Made by a program: the position numbers and the translations under genes | Shown: positions 57,004 through 64,000 of the stretch, piece after piece | How the letters are laid out: each line of letters begins with the position of its first letter | Numbering within the stretch: the stretch's first letter is position 1 | NCBI GenBank assembly: GCA_963713815.1 | Contig: CAVQNH010000032.1 | Location: 496,001-560,000 of the forward strand | Source: RYN-230 sp963713815 | GTDB lineage: Bacteria; Actinomycetota; Actinomycetes; Streptosporangiales; Streptosporangiaceae | Reading direction: 5' to 3' | DNA: 64,000 bases | Notes under the pieces: model-generated | Databases searched by the model: none | The model's input: only the letters and a program-made list of their open reading frames with translations | What the model was told of the DNA's origin: nothing

Positions 57004-57231
57004 GTGTTCCTCGTAGGCCGTGACGCCCGCGGCTATGGGGTAGGGCCCGCGGATCCGCCGAAGCCGGGGCGAGACGTCGCGGTAATCCCGGTCGGGATGG
57101 TCACCGCAGTCGCAGCAGATGATCTCGAACATGTTGGTGTAGCCGCCTAGCACCTGGCCCTCGGCGGTGCGGACCGGGCAGCGCCGCAGAACCACCGTCC
57201 ACCCCAGCGCGGGCTGTTCATAGATCTGCAC
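56950..57231 (-). CDS. Small actinobacterial protein with a CCDCGD motif, 93 aa
   Basis: The protein starts at GTG 57231 behind AAGGAGG, within the end of the SulP gene, and ends inside the convergent GH5 gene. It contains FEIICCDCGDHPDRDY and LRRIRGPYPIAAGVTAYEEH, a pattern seen in widespread small actinobacterial proteins, with Cys/His residues that could bind zinc. The function is unknown. Because the overlap on both ends is long, the neighbours may have been shuffled recently. Confidence 0.65.
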   Translation of the reverse strand: MQIYEQPALGWTVVLRRCPVRTAEGQVLGGYTNMFEIICCDCGDHPDRDYRDVSPRLRRIRGPYPIAAGVTAYEEHLKLHHRPVNHLVPKVSG

Positions 57232-58946
57232 GGCTGCCTCCTTGCGCGGCCATCTGCGCCGCCACGGCCTGATCGACCTCGTCGTAGGTCTTGTCGTCAC
57301 CGATGCGATCAAGGACACCGTCACGTGCGAGCAGTTCGCGGACGGCCGGCTTGATCCGGGCGAGGCGCAGGGCCACGCCGGCTTGCTCGGTGAGATCGAG
57401 GATTTCGCGCATCTTTGCCGACCCCTGGGAGTCGATGAAGTCGATTCCCTCGCAATCGAGCACGATCCCGGTGATCTCGGGTGTGGACAACGCGACCTCC
57501 CGGACCCGGTCCTCCAGGGCGTCTGAGGTGGCGAAGAACAGGCCGCCATCCAGGCGGAGGACCACGACCCCGGGGAACTGCTCATCGCCGGGGTGCTCAT
57601 CGAGCTCCCGGAAGGCCTGACCGCCGGGCTCCCGTCCGAGCAGGGGCATGCGGGGGCGCGTCGCCACCGAGATGAGCCAGATGAGCGACAGCCCGATCCC
57701 GATGATCACTCCGGCGAGCACGCCGACCAGGAGCGTCCCGACGATGGCGGTGATCGCGATCCAGAAGTCGAAGCGCTGCACTTTGGCCAGGCGGCGCATC
57801 TCGGGCACGTCCATCATCCCCATGACGACTGCCTCGATGATCAAGGCAGCGAGCACGGGCTTGGGCAGGACCGAGAAGACCGGCGCCAGCACCAGGAGCG
57901 TGAGCAGAACCGTGACGCCGGAGGTGAGCGAGGCCAGGCCGGTGCGCGCGCCCGAGTGGTCGTTCAGTGAGCTCGCGGACAGGCTGGTTGAGACCGGCAT
58001 TCCCTGGAACAGGCCAGCCCCGGCATTCGCGATTCCCTGGGCGGCCGATTCCTGGTTGATGTCGATGCGATAGTGGTGCCTGGCCGCGAACGTCCTGGCA
58101 TCGCCAGCGGTCTGGGAAAACCCGATGAGGACGAGCGCTACCGCGGCGAGGGCAATCGTGCTCGTATGATCGCGCAGCAGCGCCACGTCGGGGACCTGCA
58201 GGGACGGCAGCCCTCGCGGTACCTCGCCGACCAGGGCCACCCCGTGCGCGCCGAGATCGAACAGCCATGACGCCACCAGGCCGCCAACGACCAGGACGAG
58301 GGCGCCAGGGATGCGCGGCGCGATCACCCGCAACCCGAACACCACCAGGAGCGCGGCTGATGCCGACCGCCACGGTCACCAGCTGGGTATCGCCGAGCGT
58401 CCCGATCCACGACCACAGCTCCTGGATCGGGTTCGAGCCACTGACCTTCGTCCCGGTGAGCTTGGGAAGTTCACCGATCACCACGTCGATCGCCGCGCCG
58501 AACAGGAAGCCGGTCACCACGGCCCGGGACAGGAACTGCGCGATCCAGCCCATCTTCAGCACGGCCAGGAGGAGGAACAGCACGCCAGAAACGAGGGTGA
58601 TCATCGCCACGAAGGTCGCCACATTGTGGAGTCCCGTGATCCCGGCCACCGCAACGGCGCTCGCGGCCACGGCCGCCAATCCCGAGCTCGGCCCGGTCGA
58701 GATCTGCCGGCTCGTCCCGAAGACGGCATAAAGGATCGCGCCTGCAGCGGCCGCGTAGAGGCCGTTCTGCAGCGGGATCCCGGCAATCCCGGCGTAACCG
58801 AGGTTCTTCGGAACGATCAGGGCCGCCACGGTGACTCCGGCGATGAGATCACCCCTGAGCCAGGCACGGTCATAGGAGCGGATCCAGCCGGCCATCGGGA
58901 TAAAGCGCCATCGGTCCCGCGCCGGCCCCGGCCGGGCCGCTGTCAT
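57218..58946 (-). pseudogene. SulP-family anion transporter with STAS domain, frameshifted
   Basis: Frame one (from ATG 58946) encodes SulP helices (LRGDLIAGVTVAALIVPKNLG, then TSRQISTGPSSGLAAVAASA) to about residue 195. The remainder, from LLVVFGLRVIAPRIPG through SFSQTAGD-like helices to the STAS domain (CEGIDFIDSQGSAKMREILD) is in a second frame ending at 57218. The switch lies near 58351-58357, where removing one G/C restores a 575-aa protein of normal SulP size. It is either a broken gene or a sequencing error. Intact SulP proteins carry bicarbonate, sulfate or other anions. Confidence 0.7.
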
Positions 58947-59170
58947 CGGCCCGGCCGGGGTGAGATCCGCACCTGGATGCGCCCTGGATCCGGGCGCCGG
59001 CTGCGATCCGGGCTCACGTGGATTCCTGCGGCCATTGCCTTCCTTTCTCTAACGAGATCGGCCGGTGCCACTCCAGCTCGGCATCGGGGAACGCGTTTCG
59101 GGTCTATTTCCTCGTGCCGTTGAGAGCGTTGGGACAGTGTTAATCCTGCTCTCGGCGCGCCACGCATTCC

Positions 59171-59188
59171 TCACCCTTCCGCGGGTGA
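59171..59188. promoter_or_regulatory. TCACCC-N6-GGGTGA palindrome, copy 3
   Basis: TCACCCTTCCGCGGGTGA lies 199 bp before the PPK2 start and 225 bp before the divergent SulP start. The arms TCACCC and GGGTGA are perfect and the spacer is six bases, as at the other copies. Confidence 0.65.
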
Positions 59189-59257
59189 GTTCGGCCGGCT
59201 TCGTTTCGGCCGCCTCGACCGGGGTTCAAACCCGCGAAGGCGCCGGAAATTGCGGAA

Positions 59258-59275
59258 TCACCCTCGGGGGGGTGA
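59258..59275. promoter_or_regulatory. TCACCC-N6-GGGTGA palindrome, copy 4
   Basis: TCACCCTCGGGGGGGTGA lies 112 bp before the PPK2 start. The six-base arms are perfect. Two copies, 87 bp apart from start to start, in one promoter region suggest cooperative binding. Confidence 0.7.
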
Positions 59276-59387
59276 CGACACCCCGGAACCGCTCGAACAA
59301 GATTTGGCCAGGCGGCCACGAGACGGGTGACGTGCTGGTCCGGGATAAGCCAGTTGGCGCAGCGATAGCCCGCCGGAAGGAGTGGTG

Positions 59388-60326
59388 ATGTCAACGGCGG
59401 AGGAAATCCGAGTACCGCACGCCGGGCATCACCACCTCACCGTATCCATCAAAGGTAGGCACATGGCCAAGAAGAGGCACGAGAAGAAGCGGCAGGCCGA
59501 GGTCCAGGTGCCGCGGAGCGCAGATCGGCCGGGGGCCGGGGCTGGGCTGGCGCCGAAGATGAAGCGCAAGGAGTATGAGCGGCAGATGCGGGTGCTGCAT
59601 GGTGAGCTGGTGGCCCTGCAGGAGTGGGTCAAGGAGACCGGGGCCAGGATCTGCGTGGTGTTCGAGGGCCGCGACACCGCGGGGAAGGGGGGCACGATCA
59701 AGCGGATCACCGAGCGGGTCAGCCCGCGGGTGTTCCGGGTCGTGGCGCTGCCCGCCCCCACTGAGCGGGAGAAGTCGCAGATGTACATCCAGCGGTACCT
59801 CCCCCACTTCCCCGCGGCCGGCGAGGTCGTGATCTTCGACCGCAGCTGGTACAACCGGGCCGGCGTCGAACCGGTGATGGGGTTCTGCACACCGCAGGAG
59901 AGCGAGCGGTTCCTCCAGCTCACCCCCGGGGTCGAGAAAGCCATGGCCGACGACGGGATCGTGCTGCTGAAGTACTGGCTGGAGGTCAGCCCCGGCGAGC
60001 AGACCCGGCGGCTGAAAAGCCGGATCAACGACCCGCGGAAGATCTGGAAGCTCTCGGACATGGACCTGAAGTCCTACCGCCGCTGGTATGACTACTCCCG
60101 GGCCCGGGACGCCATGTTCGCCGCGACCGACACCGCGTGGGCGCCGTGGTACATCGCCCGCACCGACGACAAGAAACGCGGCCGGCTCAACATCATCACC
60201 CACCTGCTCAGCCAGATCCCCTACAAACCCCTCACCCCCCGCGACGTCACCCTGCCCAGACGCCAGCCCGCCCACGGCTACGAACAGCCCGACCTGCCCC
60301 TGCACTACATCCCGGCACCGTTCTAG
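59388..60326 (+). CDS. ppk2: Polyphosphate kinase 2 (PPK2)
   Basis: The 312-aa enzyme uses polyphosphate to phosphorylate nucleotides, or the reverse. PPK2 motifs are clear: Walker A VFEGRDTAGKGGTIKRITER near residue 92, then SPRVFRVVALPAPTEREK, Walker B VVIFDRSWYNRAGVEPVMGF near residue 147, and the lid EQTRRLKSRINDPRKIWK. The start ATG 59388 follows GGAAGGAG; ATG 59463 (MAKKRHE) is an alternative giving a more typical N-terminus. Two palindromes precede it. Polyphosphate metabolism fits a stress or dormancy setting. Confidence 0.9.
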   Translation: MSTAEEIRVPHAGHHHLTVSIKGRHMAKKRHEKKRQAEVQVPRSADRPGAGAGLAPKMKRKEYERQMRVLHGELVALQEWVKETGARICVVFEGRDTAGKGGTIKRITERVSPRVFRVVALPAPTEREKSQMYIQRYLPHFPAAGEVVIFDRSWYNRAGVEPVMGFCTPQESERFLQLTPGVEKAMADDGIVLLKYWLEVSPGEQTRRLKSRINDPRKIWKLSDMDLKSYRRWYDYSRARDAMFAATDTAWAPWYIARTDDKKRGRLNIITHLLSQIPYKPLTPRDVTLPRRQPAHGYEQPDLPLHYIPAPF

Positions 60327-60339
60327 ACCGCGAGGTCAG

Positions 60340-60561
60340 TCATGGCGGTGGCCGTGGCGCTATGCGGTGCACATCGATCAACTCGAGGCCGAGGCCGGTG
60401 ATCCGCTCCATGAGCCCGTAAAGGGCTTCCTGATCGGGTACCTCGGCGCGCAGGGTTGTCGTATCCGGGCCTACCGTGACCTCGCAGTCATCGAATTCCG
60501 CGCGCAGCGTGGTGCCGGCCTGACCTATGAAAGTGATCTCATATGCCTGTGATTGCAGCAA
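60340..60561 (-). CDS. Small conserved protein, family copy 2 (73 aa)
   Basis: This is the second of three paralogues. It shares YEITF, GQAG, AEFDDCEV, TTLRAE, PDQEALYGL and ITGLGLELIDVH with copies 1 and 3 and ends in a Pro-rich tail. TTG 60561 (minus strand) is the assumed start. A TCACCC-N6-GGGTGA palindrome lies 68 bp upstream, nearly the same distance as at copy 1. It is convergent with PPK2, with a 13-bp gap. Confidence 0.75.
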   Translation of the reverse strand: MLQSQAYEITFIGQAGTTLRAEFDDCEVTVGPDTTTLRAEVPDQEALYGLMERITGLGLELIDVHRIAPRPPP

Positions 60562-60629
60562 AATTGCGCCTCGAAGTCTGCTGATTCATCCCGTGCCGCA
60601 AGCGTCCGTCACGGCCGGGGCCTGCGTCA

Positions 60630-60647
60630 TCACCCGTCAGAGGGTGA
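60630..60647. promoter_or_regulatory. TCACCC-N6-GGGTGA palindrome, copy 5
   Basis: TCACCCGTCAGAGGGTGA lies 68 bp upstream of small-protein copy 2 (start 60561) and just past the end of the GAP-type gene. The six-base arms are perfect. Confidence 0.7.
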
Positions 60648-60666
60648 GCCTGGGACCCGGGCAGTC

Positions 60667-61320
60667 TTAGCTGACGACCAGGTTGATGCTGTTGGCGATG
60701 AGCCAGAAGCCCAGGATCAGGCTCCCCCAGATGATCACCTGATCGGTGTGAGCGTCTATCCAGATCCTGAATCCGGCCAGGAGCGTCTGGCTCTTAGCAG
60801 GCCTGAGGCCCGCGTAGATCTCCATCGCCAGGTAGGACGCCGAACCCAGGACGCAGAACAGGACCAGGGCGAGGTAGCTCTGCGCACTGGACAGCTTGGC
60901 TTCCATGACCGTGGCTGCGCCCGCGCCGATCAGGCCCCACGGCTGCAGAACAGGCGCCAGGACCATGGCATACCACGGGGACATGCTGTCCACATGCGCC
61001 TGCCACTTCGGCGGCTTCTTCGGCTTCTTCGGCTGCCCTCTCCTGCGGCGGTGACGGATCGCAATCACGACCAGGATGACCCCAATGGCGATCTTCACCG
61101 CCAGGCCCGCCAGCGAGGGCGCCGTGTCCGGCTTGGGGGGATTGTTGCCCGTGGCGAGCACCGTGACCGATACCACGATCACCAGGGACGCCAGCCACCC
61201 GAACACGAACGCCGCACCCTTCCTGACGCCCCGCTTGGAGGGCAGGATGACGAGGAACGCCATGAACGGCAGCGGGTCGAGCGCTACCGCCACGCCGATC
61301 AGAACCAGGTTGAGCGCCAC
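60667..61320 (-). CDS. GAP/Sap-family membrane protein
   Basis: The 217-aa protein is a polytopic membrane protein of the GAP (PF11139, Sap) type, with about six hydrophobic segments: LVLIGVAVALDPLPFMAFLV at the start, a basic cytosolic loop (RHRRRRGQPKKPKKPPKW) near residue 90, then VLAPVLQPWGLIGAGAATVM. Mycobacterial homologues act in lipid export or surface-lipid synthesis. It sits between small-protein copy 2 and an MFS gene on the same strand. Confidence 0.75.
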   Translation of the reverse strand: MALNLVLIGVAVALDPLPFMAFLVILPSKRGVRKGAAFVFGWLASLVIVVSVTVLATGNNPPKPDTAPSLAGLAVKIAIGVILVVIAIRHRRRRGQPKKPKKPPKWQAHVDSMSPWYAMVLAPVLQPWGLIGAGAATVMEAKLSSAQSYLALVLFCVLGSASYLAMEIYAGLRPAKSQTLLAGFRIWIDAHTDQVIIWGSLILGFWLIANSINLVVS

Positions 61321-61363
61321 GGCCGCCCTCCCTTCTCACCCAGCCGCTGCGCTGCGGCGTGCA

Positions 61364-62866
61364 TCAGGGTGCTGATGGCCGTGCCTCCGGTGCCACGCCG
61401 GAATCTGCTGGCTCGCCGGGCTGGGTTGACTGACGGGGGATGAGGACGGCGAGGACCAGGCCGATGAGGGCGATCACGAGCATGATGGTGAGGGCGACGG
61501 CGAAGGGCTGCCCCTTGGGAAGGGCGACGGCTACCAGCACCGAGCCCACGAGAGCAGTGCCGAACGAGGATCCCAGATTAGAGACACTGCGGGACAGCCC
61601 GGAGATCTCACCCTGGTCGTCGTCGGGGAAGCTGGACTGGACCACGTTGACTGATGAGGTCAGCATCACGCCGACCCCGGCACCGAACAACAGCAGCCCA
61701 GGTATCCACCGCCAGATGCCCGCGTTCGCCCGGACCAGGACCAGCAGCAAGACCATGCCGACCGCGGTGGCCAGGAATCCGGCGATGATCAGCCACCGCT
61801 GCGGATGCCGGCGGGCGAACCGGTCCGCACCCGCAGAGGCGATCAGGATCCCGATCGTGGCCGGGGTGAGCAACAGGCCGGTCTGGATCGCGTTGTAGCC
61901 GTTGACCTCCTGCAGGTAGACCGAGACAGTGAAGAAGGTCCCTTGCAGGATCAGCCACTGGATGGTCTGGGTGCCCAGCCCCAGGTTGGAGACCTTGTTG
62001 CGGAACAGCCGCAGGGGCAGCAGCACGTCGCGGCCCTTGCGTTCCGCGGACCGGATGTGCAGGAAGAACCACAGCAGGAACAGCGCACCGATGGCCACGA
62101 ATATCCAGACCGGGGAGATCGAGCCCTTGGGGAGCACCACGGTGCTACCGATCTTGAACGCCTGGCGCGAAATCAGGAAGCCGTAGGTCCGGGACTGCAG
62201 CAGCCCGAGCACCACGAAAAACAGCCCGGCTGCGGACAGCACCGCGCCGGTGAGGTCGAAGTGAGGCGTGGGCCCGGTCCGGGCCGGGTCGGTGATCTTG
62301 CGGGCCAGGAAGGCAATCCAGGCCACCACCAGGACCTGGAGGGCGAACGACGCACGCCAGCTGATGGCGCTGGTCACCAGGCCGCCGATCAGCGGGCCGG
62401 CGGCCGCGCCCAGGCCGCCCGCGCCGCTGACCACCCCGAAATACCGGGCCCGCGACCTGACGTCGGGGAAGGTCACCGTGACCAGGATGTAGATGGGCGG
62501 GATCATCAGCGCCGACCCGATGCCCTCCAGCAGCGAGTACCCGACGATCAGCAGCGGCAGTCCCTGCGCCAACGCCGCGAGCAGGCCCCCGATCCCGTAG
62601 ACGATCAGGCCCAGCACGAAGCACCGTTTGCGGCCCCAGATGTCGGTCAGCTTGCTGCCCGGGATCATCAGCGCCGCCATCGTGAGGGTGAACAGCGTGA
62701 TCGCCGTCTGCACGCCAGCCACGGTGGTGCCCAGGTCCTGGGCGATGGCGCTGATGGCAACGTTCATGTTCGTCGCCGCATAGCTGGCGATGAACTGGGC
62801 CAGCGCCAGCGGCAAGATCATCGCCCGCGCCGCGGCATCAGCCTTGGACCTGCCCGTGTCAGTCAT
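61364..62866 (-). CDS. DHA2-type MFS transporter (14 TMS)
   Basis: The 500-aa protein is a DHA2-family proton-coupled exporter. Visible marks are ALAQFIASYAATNMNVAISA, the motif-A-like MIPGSKLTDIWGRKRCF near residue 69, the motif-C-like FGVVSGAGGLGAAAGPLIGG near residue 143, and LSRSVSNLGSSFGTALVGSV near residue 424. It likely exports drugs or toxic metabolites. Unlike the MFS copy at 38272, its frame is intact. The start is 43 bp upstream of the GAP-type gene's end of operon, and an imperfect palindrome lies 110 bp upstream. Confidence 0.85.
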   Translation of the reverse strand: MTDTGRSKADAAARAMILPLALAQFIASYAATNMNVAISAIAQDLGTTVAGVQTAITLFTLTMAALMIPGSKLTDIWGRKRCFVLGLIVYGIGGLLAALAQGLPLLIVGYSLLEGIGSALMIPPIYILVTVTFPDVRSRARYFGVVSGAGGLGAAAGPLIGGLVTSAISWRASFALQVLVVAWIAFLARKITDPARTGPTPHFDLTGAVLSAAGLFFVVLGLLQSRTYGFLISRQAFKIGSTVVLPKGSISPVWIFVAIGALFLLWFFLHIRSAERKGRDVLLPLRLFRNKVSNLGLGTQTIQWLILQGTFFTVSVYLQEVNGYNAIQTGLLLTPATIGILIASAGADRFARRHPQRWLIIAGFLATAVGMVLLLVLVRANAGIWRWIPGLLLFGAGVGVMLTSSVNVVQSSFPDDDQGEISGLSRSVSNLGSSFGTALVGSVLVAVALPKGQPFAVALTIMLVIALIGLVLAVLIPRQSTQPGEPADSGVAPEARPSAP

Positions 62867-63243
62867 CGCAGCCTCTCATCCACACCTGCGTAAGCCCTCC
62901 CGTGACTCACCGTCCCGGCGATCTGGCGCGCGTGGGACACAGTGTTCATCGTGCCGCCGGACTGACACCCATTCCTCACCCGCGAGGGGGGAACGGCGAA
63001 TCACACGCGCACGCCGCCAGCCAAGCATCCTTCCGGGCTGACCACGCTTATGGCAGCCTCGCAGCCACGGCCAGCGACGGGATCACCCACGAAAGGGTGA
63101 CGACGCCCGAAAGCAGCCCGGACAGGCTGAAGCCGTCAACGTCCAGACGATCCTGACGGGTGATGACACAGATCCAGCGGCCAGGCACGCTGGCCCAAGC
63201 AGTGAACAGCACGCGAACACAAGATGGCTGAGGGACAACCGCA
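62867..63243. other. Divergent intergenic region, 377 bp, between MFS and small-protein copy 3
   Basis: No convincing gene is present. It contains an imperfect palindrome (62976-62992, TCACCC-GCGAG-GGGGGA) nearer the MFS gene and a perfect one (63083-63100) nearer the small gene. Confidence 0.6.
63083..63100. promoter_or_regulatory. TCACCC-N6-GGGTGA palindrome, copy 6
   Basis: TCACCCACGAAAGGGTGA has perfect six-base arms. It lies 143 bp upstream of small-protein copy 3 (start 63244). Confidence 0.7.
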
Positions 63244-63465
63244 GTGAGATCACAGACTTACGAGATCACGTTCACCGGGCAGGCGGGCAGCACGCTGCGT
63301 GAGGAATTCGACGACTGTGAAGTCACCACAGGTCGGGGTATAACAACTCTCTGCGCCAAGCTGCCCGATCAAGGAGCCCTCACCGGGCTGCTGCAGCGGA
63401 TCACGGGCCTCGGGCTTGAAGTGATCGATATACACATCTCGGCACCGCCACCACCCGCACAATGA
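63244..63465 (+). CDS. Small conserved protein, family copy 3 (73 aa)
   Basis: This is the third paralogue, on the plus strand. It shares YEITFTGQAG, EEFDDCEV, PDQGALTGLLQRITGLGLE and the Pro-rich tail with copies 1 and 2. The GTG start at 63244 is preceded by a GAGGGACAA tract. A perfect palindrome lies 143 bp upstream. A Cys in the TTL-A strand (TTLCAKL) replaces the Arg of the other two copies. Confidence 0.75.
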   Translation: MRSQTYEITFTGQAGSTLREEFDDCEVTTGRGITTLCAKLPDQGALTGLLQRITGLGLEVIDIHISAPPPPAQ

Positions 63466-63573
63466 CTGATCCCACAGTCACCCAGGCTCGCTCAAGCTGG
63501 CCAAAGCACGCTGGAGCAAACTAACCGGCCGTGACTCACCATGATGCATCGGCCGGGCCAGGAGCAGGTCAAG

Positions 63574-64000
63574 ATGACGGCTGCACAGCCTGATAGCCCG
63601 GTCACGGAAGGGATCCGCAGCCTCGAGGTACGCTGGATTTTCCCGGGCCAGCTGGAAACCGCGGTCGCCGGATGGTTCGCACGCTTTCCGGCCGAACTGG
63701 AGACCCGCGAGGACATCTACCTCCTCTCTCCACGCCTGCGCGGGCTTTCAGTGAAGCTCCGCGCAGGCGCGGCACTTGAGGTGAAGGCCTACCAGGGGAG
63801 CCCAGGAATCCTCGATATGGCGGGGTGCGCTCGCGGTCGCATGGAGTCCTGGCGCAAGTGGTCCTTTCTCTTCGGCTCACCCGGCCACGGAGGCCGTGAC
63901 CCAGCCGGTTGGAGGCGGATAACAAAGACGCGGCGCATCAGCCGGTTTTCGCTGGCCGGCGACCCCATCCCGGTTTCTGGTCAGGGGCCGGGTGAGGAAG
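63574..64000 (+). CDS. Uncharacterised protein (possibly CYTH-like), partial
   Basis: Only the first 142 codons are in the window. ATG 63574 follows GGAGCAGGTC. The start reads EGIRSLEVRWIFPGQLETAV, then RFPAELETREDIYLLSPRLR, LSVKLRAGAALEVKAYQGSP and MESWRKWSFLFGSP. The EVRW, ED-YLL, LSVKLR and LEVK pieces recall CYTH-type triphosphate tunnel enzymes (ExExK and basic strands), but the signature is incomplete, so the assignment is tentative. The frame is open to the window's edge. Confidence 0.6.
   Translation, partial: MTAAQPDSPVTEGIRSLEVRWIFPGQLETAVAGWFARFPAELETREDIYLLSPRLRGLSVKLRAGAALEVKAYQGSPGILDMAGCARGRMESWRKWSFLFGSPGHGGRDPAGWRRITKTRRISRFSLAGDPIPVSGQGPGEE

Larger units (their letters stand above)
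58947..59387. other. Divergent intergenic region, 441 bp, between SulP and PPK2 genes
   Basis: No convincing gene is present; a 107-codon plus-strand frame lacks codon bias and motifs. Two TCACCC-N6-GGGTGA palindromes (59171 and 59258) lie in it and probably regulate PPK2 and perhaps the SulP gene. Confidence 0.6.

Noticed and set aside
59065..59388. 107-codon ORF upstream of PPK2
   Set aside because: No codon bias or motif, and it covers the two palindromes and promoter.
62976..62992. TCACCC-GCGAG-GGGGGA as a seventh motif copy
   Set aside because: The right arm is imperfect and the spacer is five bases; it is mentioned only as a weak relative.
1..64000. CRISPR arrays, insertion sequences, rRNA or intact tRNA genes
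   Set aside because: None was recognised on either strand; only the partial tRNA-Ala fragment was found.

Overview
The window is high-GC, gene-dense DNA from an actinomycete. Taxon-typical signs are GTG starts, a DUF574-type SAM methyltransferase, an Lsr2-type DNA-binding domain, a homologue of the mycothiol-dependent nitroreductase Rv2466c, three ECF sigma factors (one ECF41-like, one SigE-type) and a DosR/DevR-like box. A Streptosporangiales-like soil organism is a guess, not a demonstration. No rRNA, intact tRNA, CRISPR array or insertion sequence was seen.

Layout. (A) 1-4071, minus strand: a branched-chain-amino-acid-type ABC permease (cut by the window edge), its lipoprotein receptor, a short gene, an uncharacterised 333-aa protein and an EPTP/EAR-repeat propeller, divergent from a LysR regulator with a clear T-N11-A operator. 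(B) 4132-7786: LysR, cupin, YcaC-like isochorismatase hydrolase, then minus-strand FAH hydrolase and VOC protein. (C) 8086-9927: a HigB/HigA toxin-antitoxin pair and an ERCC4 nuclease fused to an Lsr2-type domain. (D) 9993-18128: a catabolic cluster (FAH hydrolase, alpha/beta hydrolase, FAD monooxygenase, GntR, NTF2-like protein, HIT protein, amidohydrolase, NmrA-like protein, SDR) whose two promoters share an identical 18-bp element. (E) 18572-19879: a secreted repeat protein. (F) 19981-28098: a CoA-thioester catabolic cluster in two divergent operons around a perfect 7-5-7 palindrome, with a TetR gene at the end of one arm.

(G) 28174-40280 is a mixed region with acetyltransferase, ECF41-like sigma factor, YciO, alpha-hydroxy-acid oxidase, methyltransferase, STAS and LLM proteins, a SigG-like sigma factor, a DHFR-like protein and a frameshifted MFS pump. 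(H) 40405-43733 holds an FHA protein and a large P-loop ATPase/Ser-Thr kinase fusion beside a 38-nt tRNA-Ala(UGC) 3' fragment that looks like an attachment-site scar. (I) 44068-64000 looks like a stress or dormancy region: two MalT-like LuxR regulators, a DosR-like box, a nitroreductase homologue, a SigE-type sigma operon, GH5, SulP, PPK2, a GAP-type membrane protein and an MFS pump. Three copies of one ~70-aa protein family and repeated TCACCC-N6-GGGTGA palindromes bind this region together, and this is the best candidate for an undescribed regulon.

Several genes are broken: frameshifts in an MFS pump, a SulP transporter and a CU044_5270-like protein, internal deletions in DUF1275-like and UPF0104-like genes, and a DUF899 fragment. 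Some frameshifts may be assembly errors. All family names come from reading the sequence; no database search was run.
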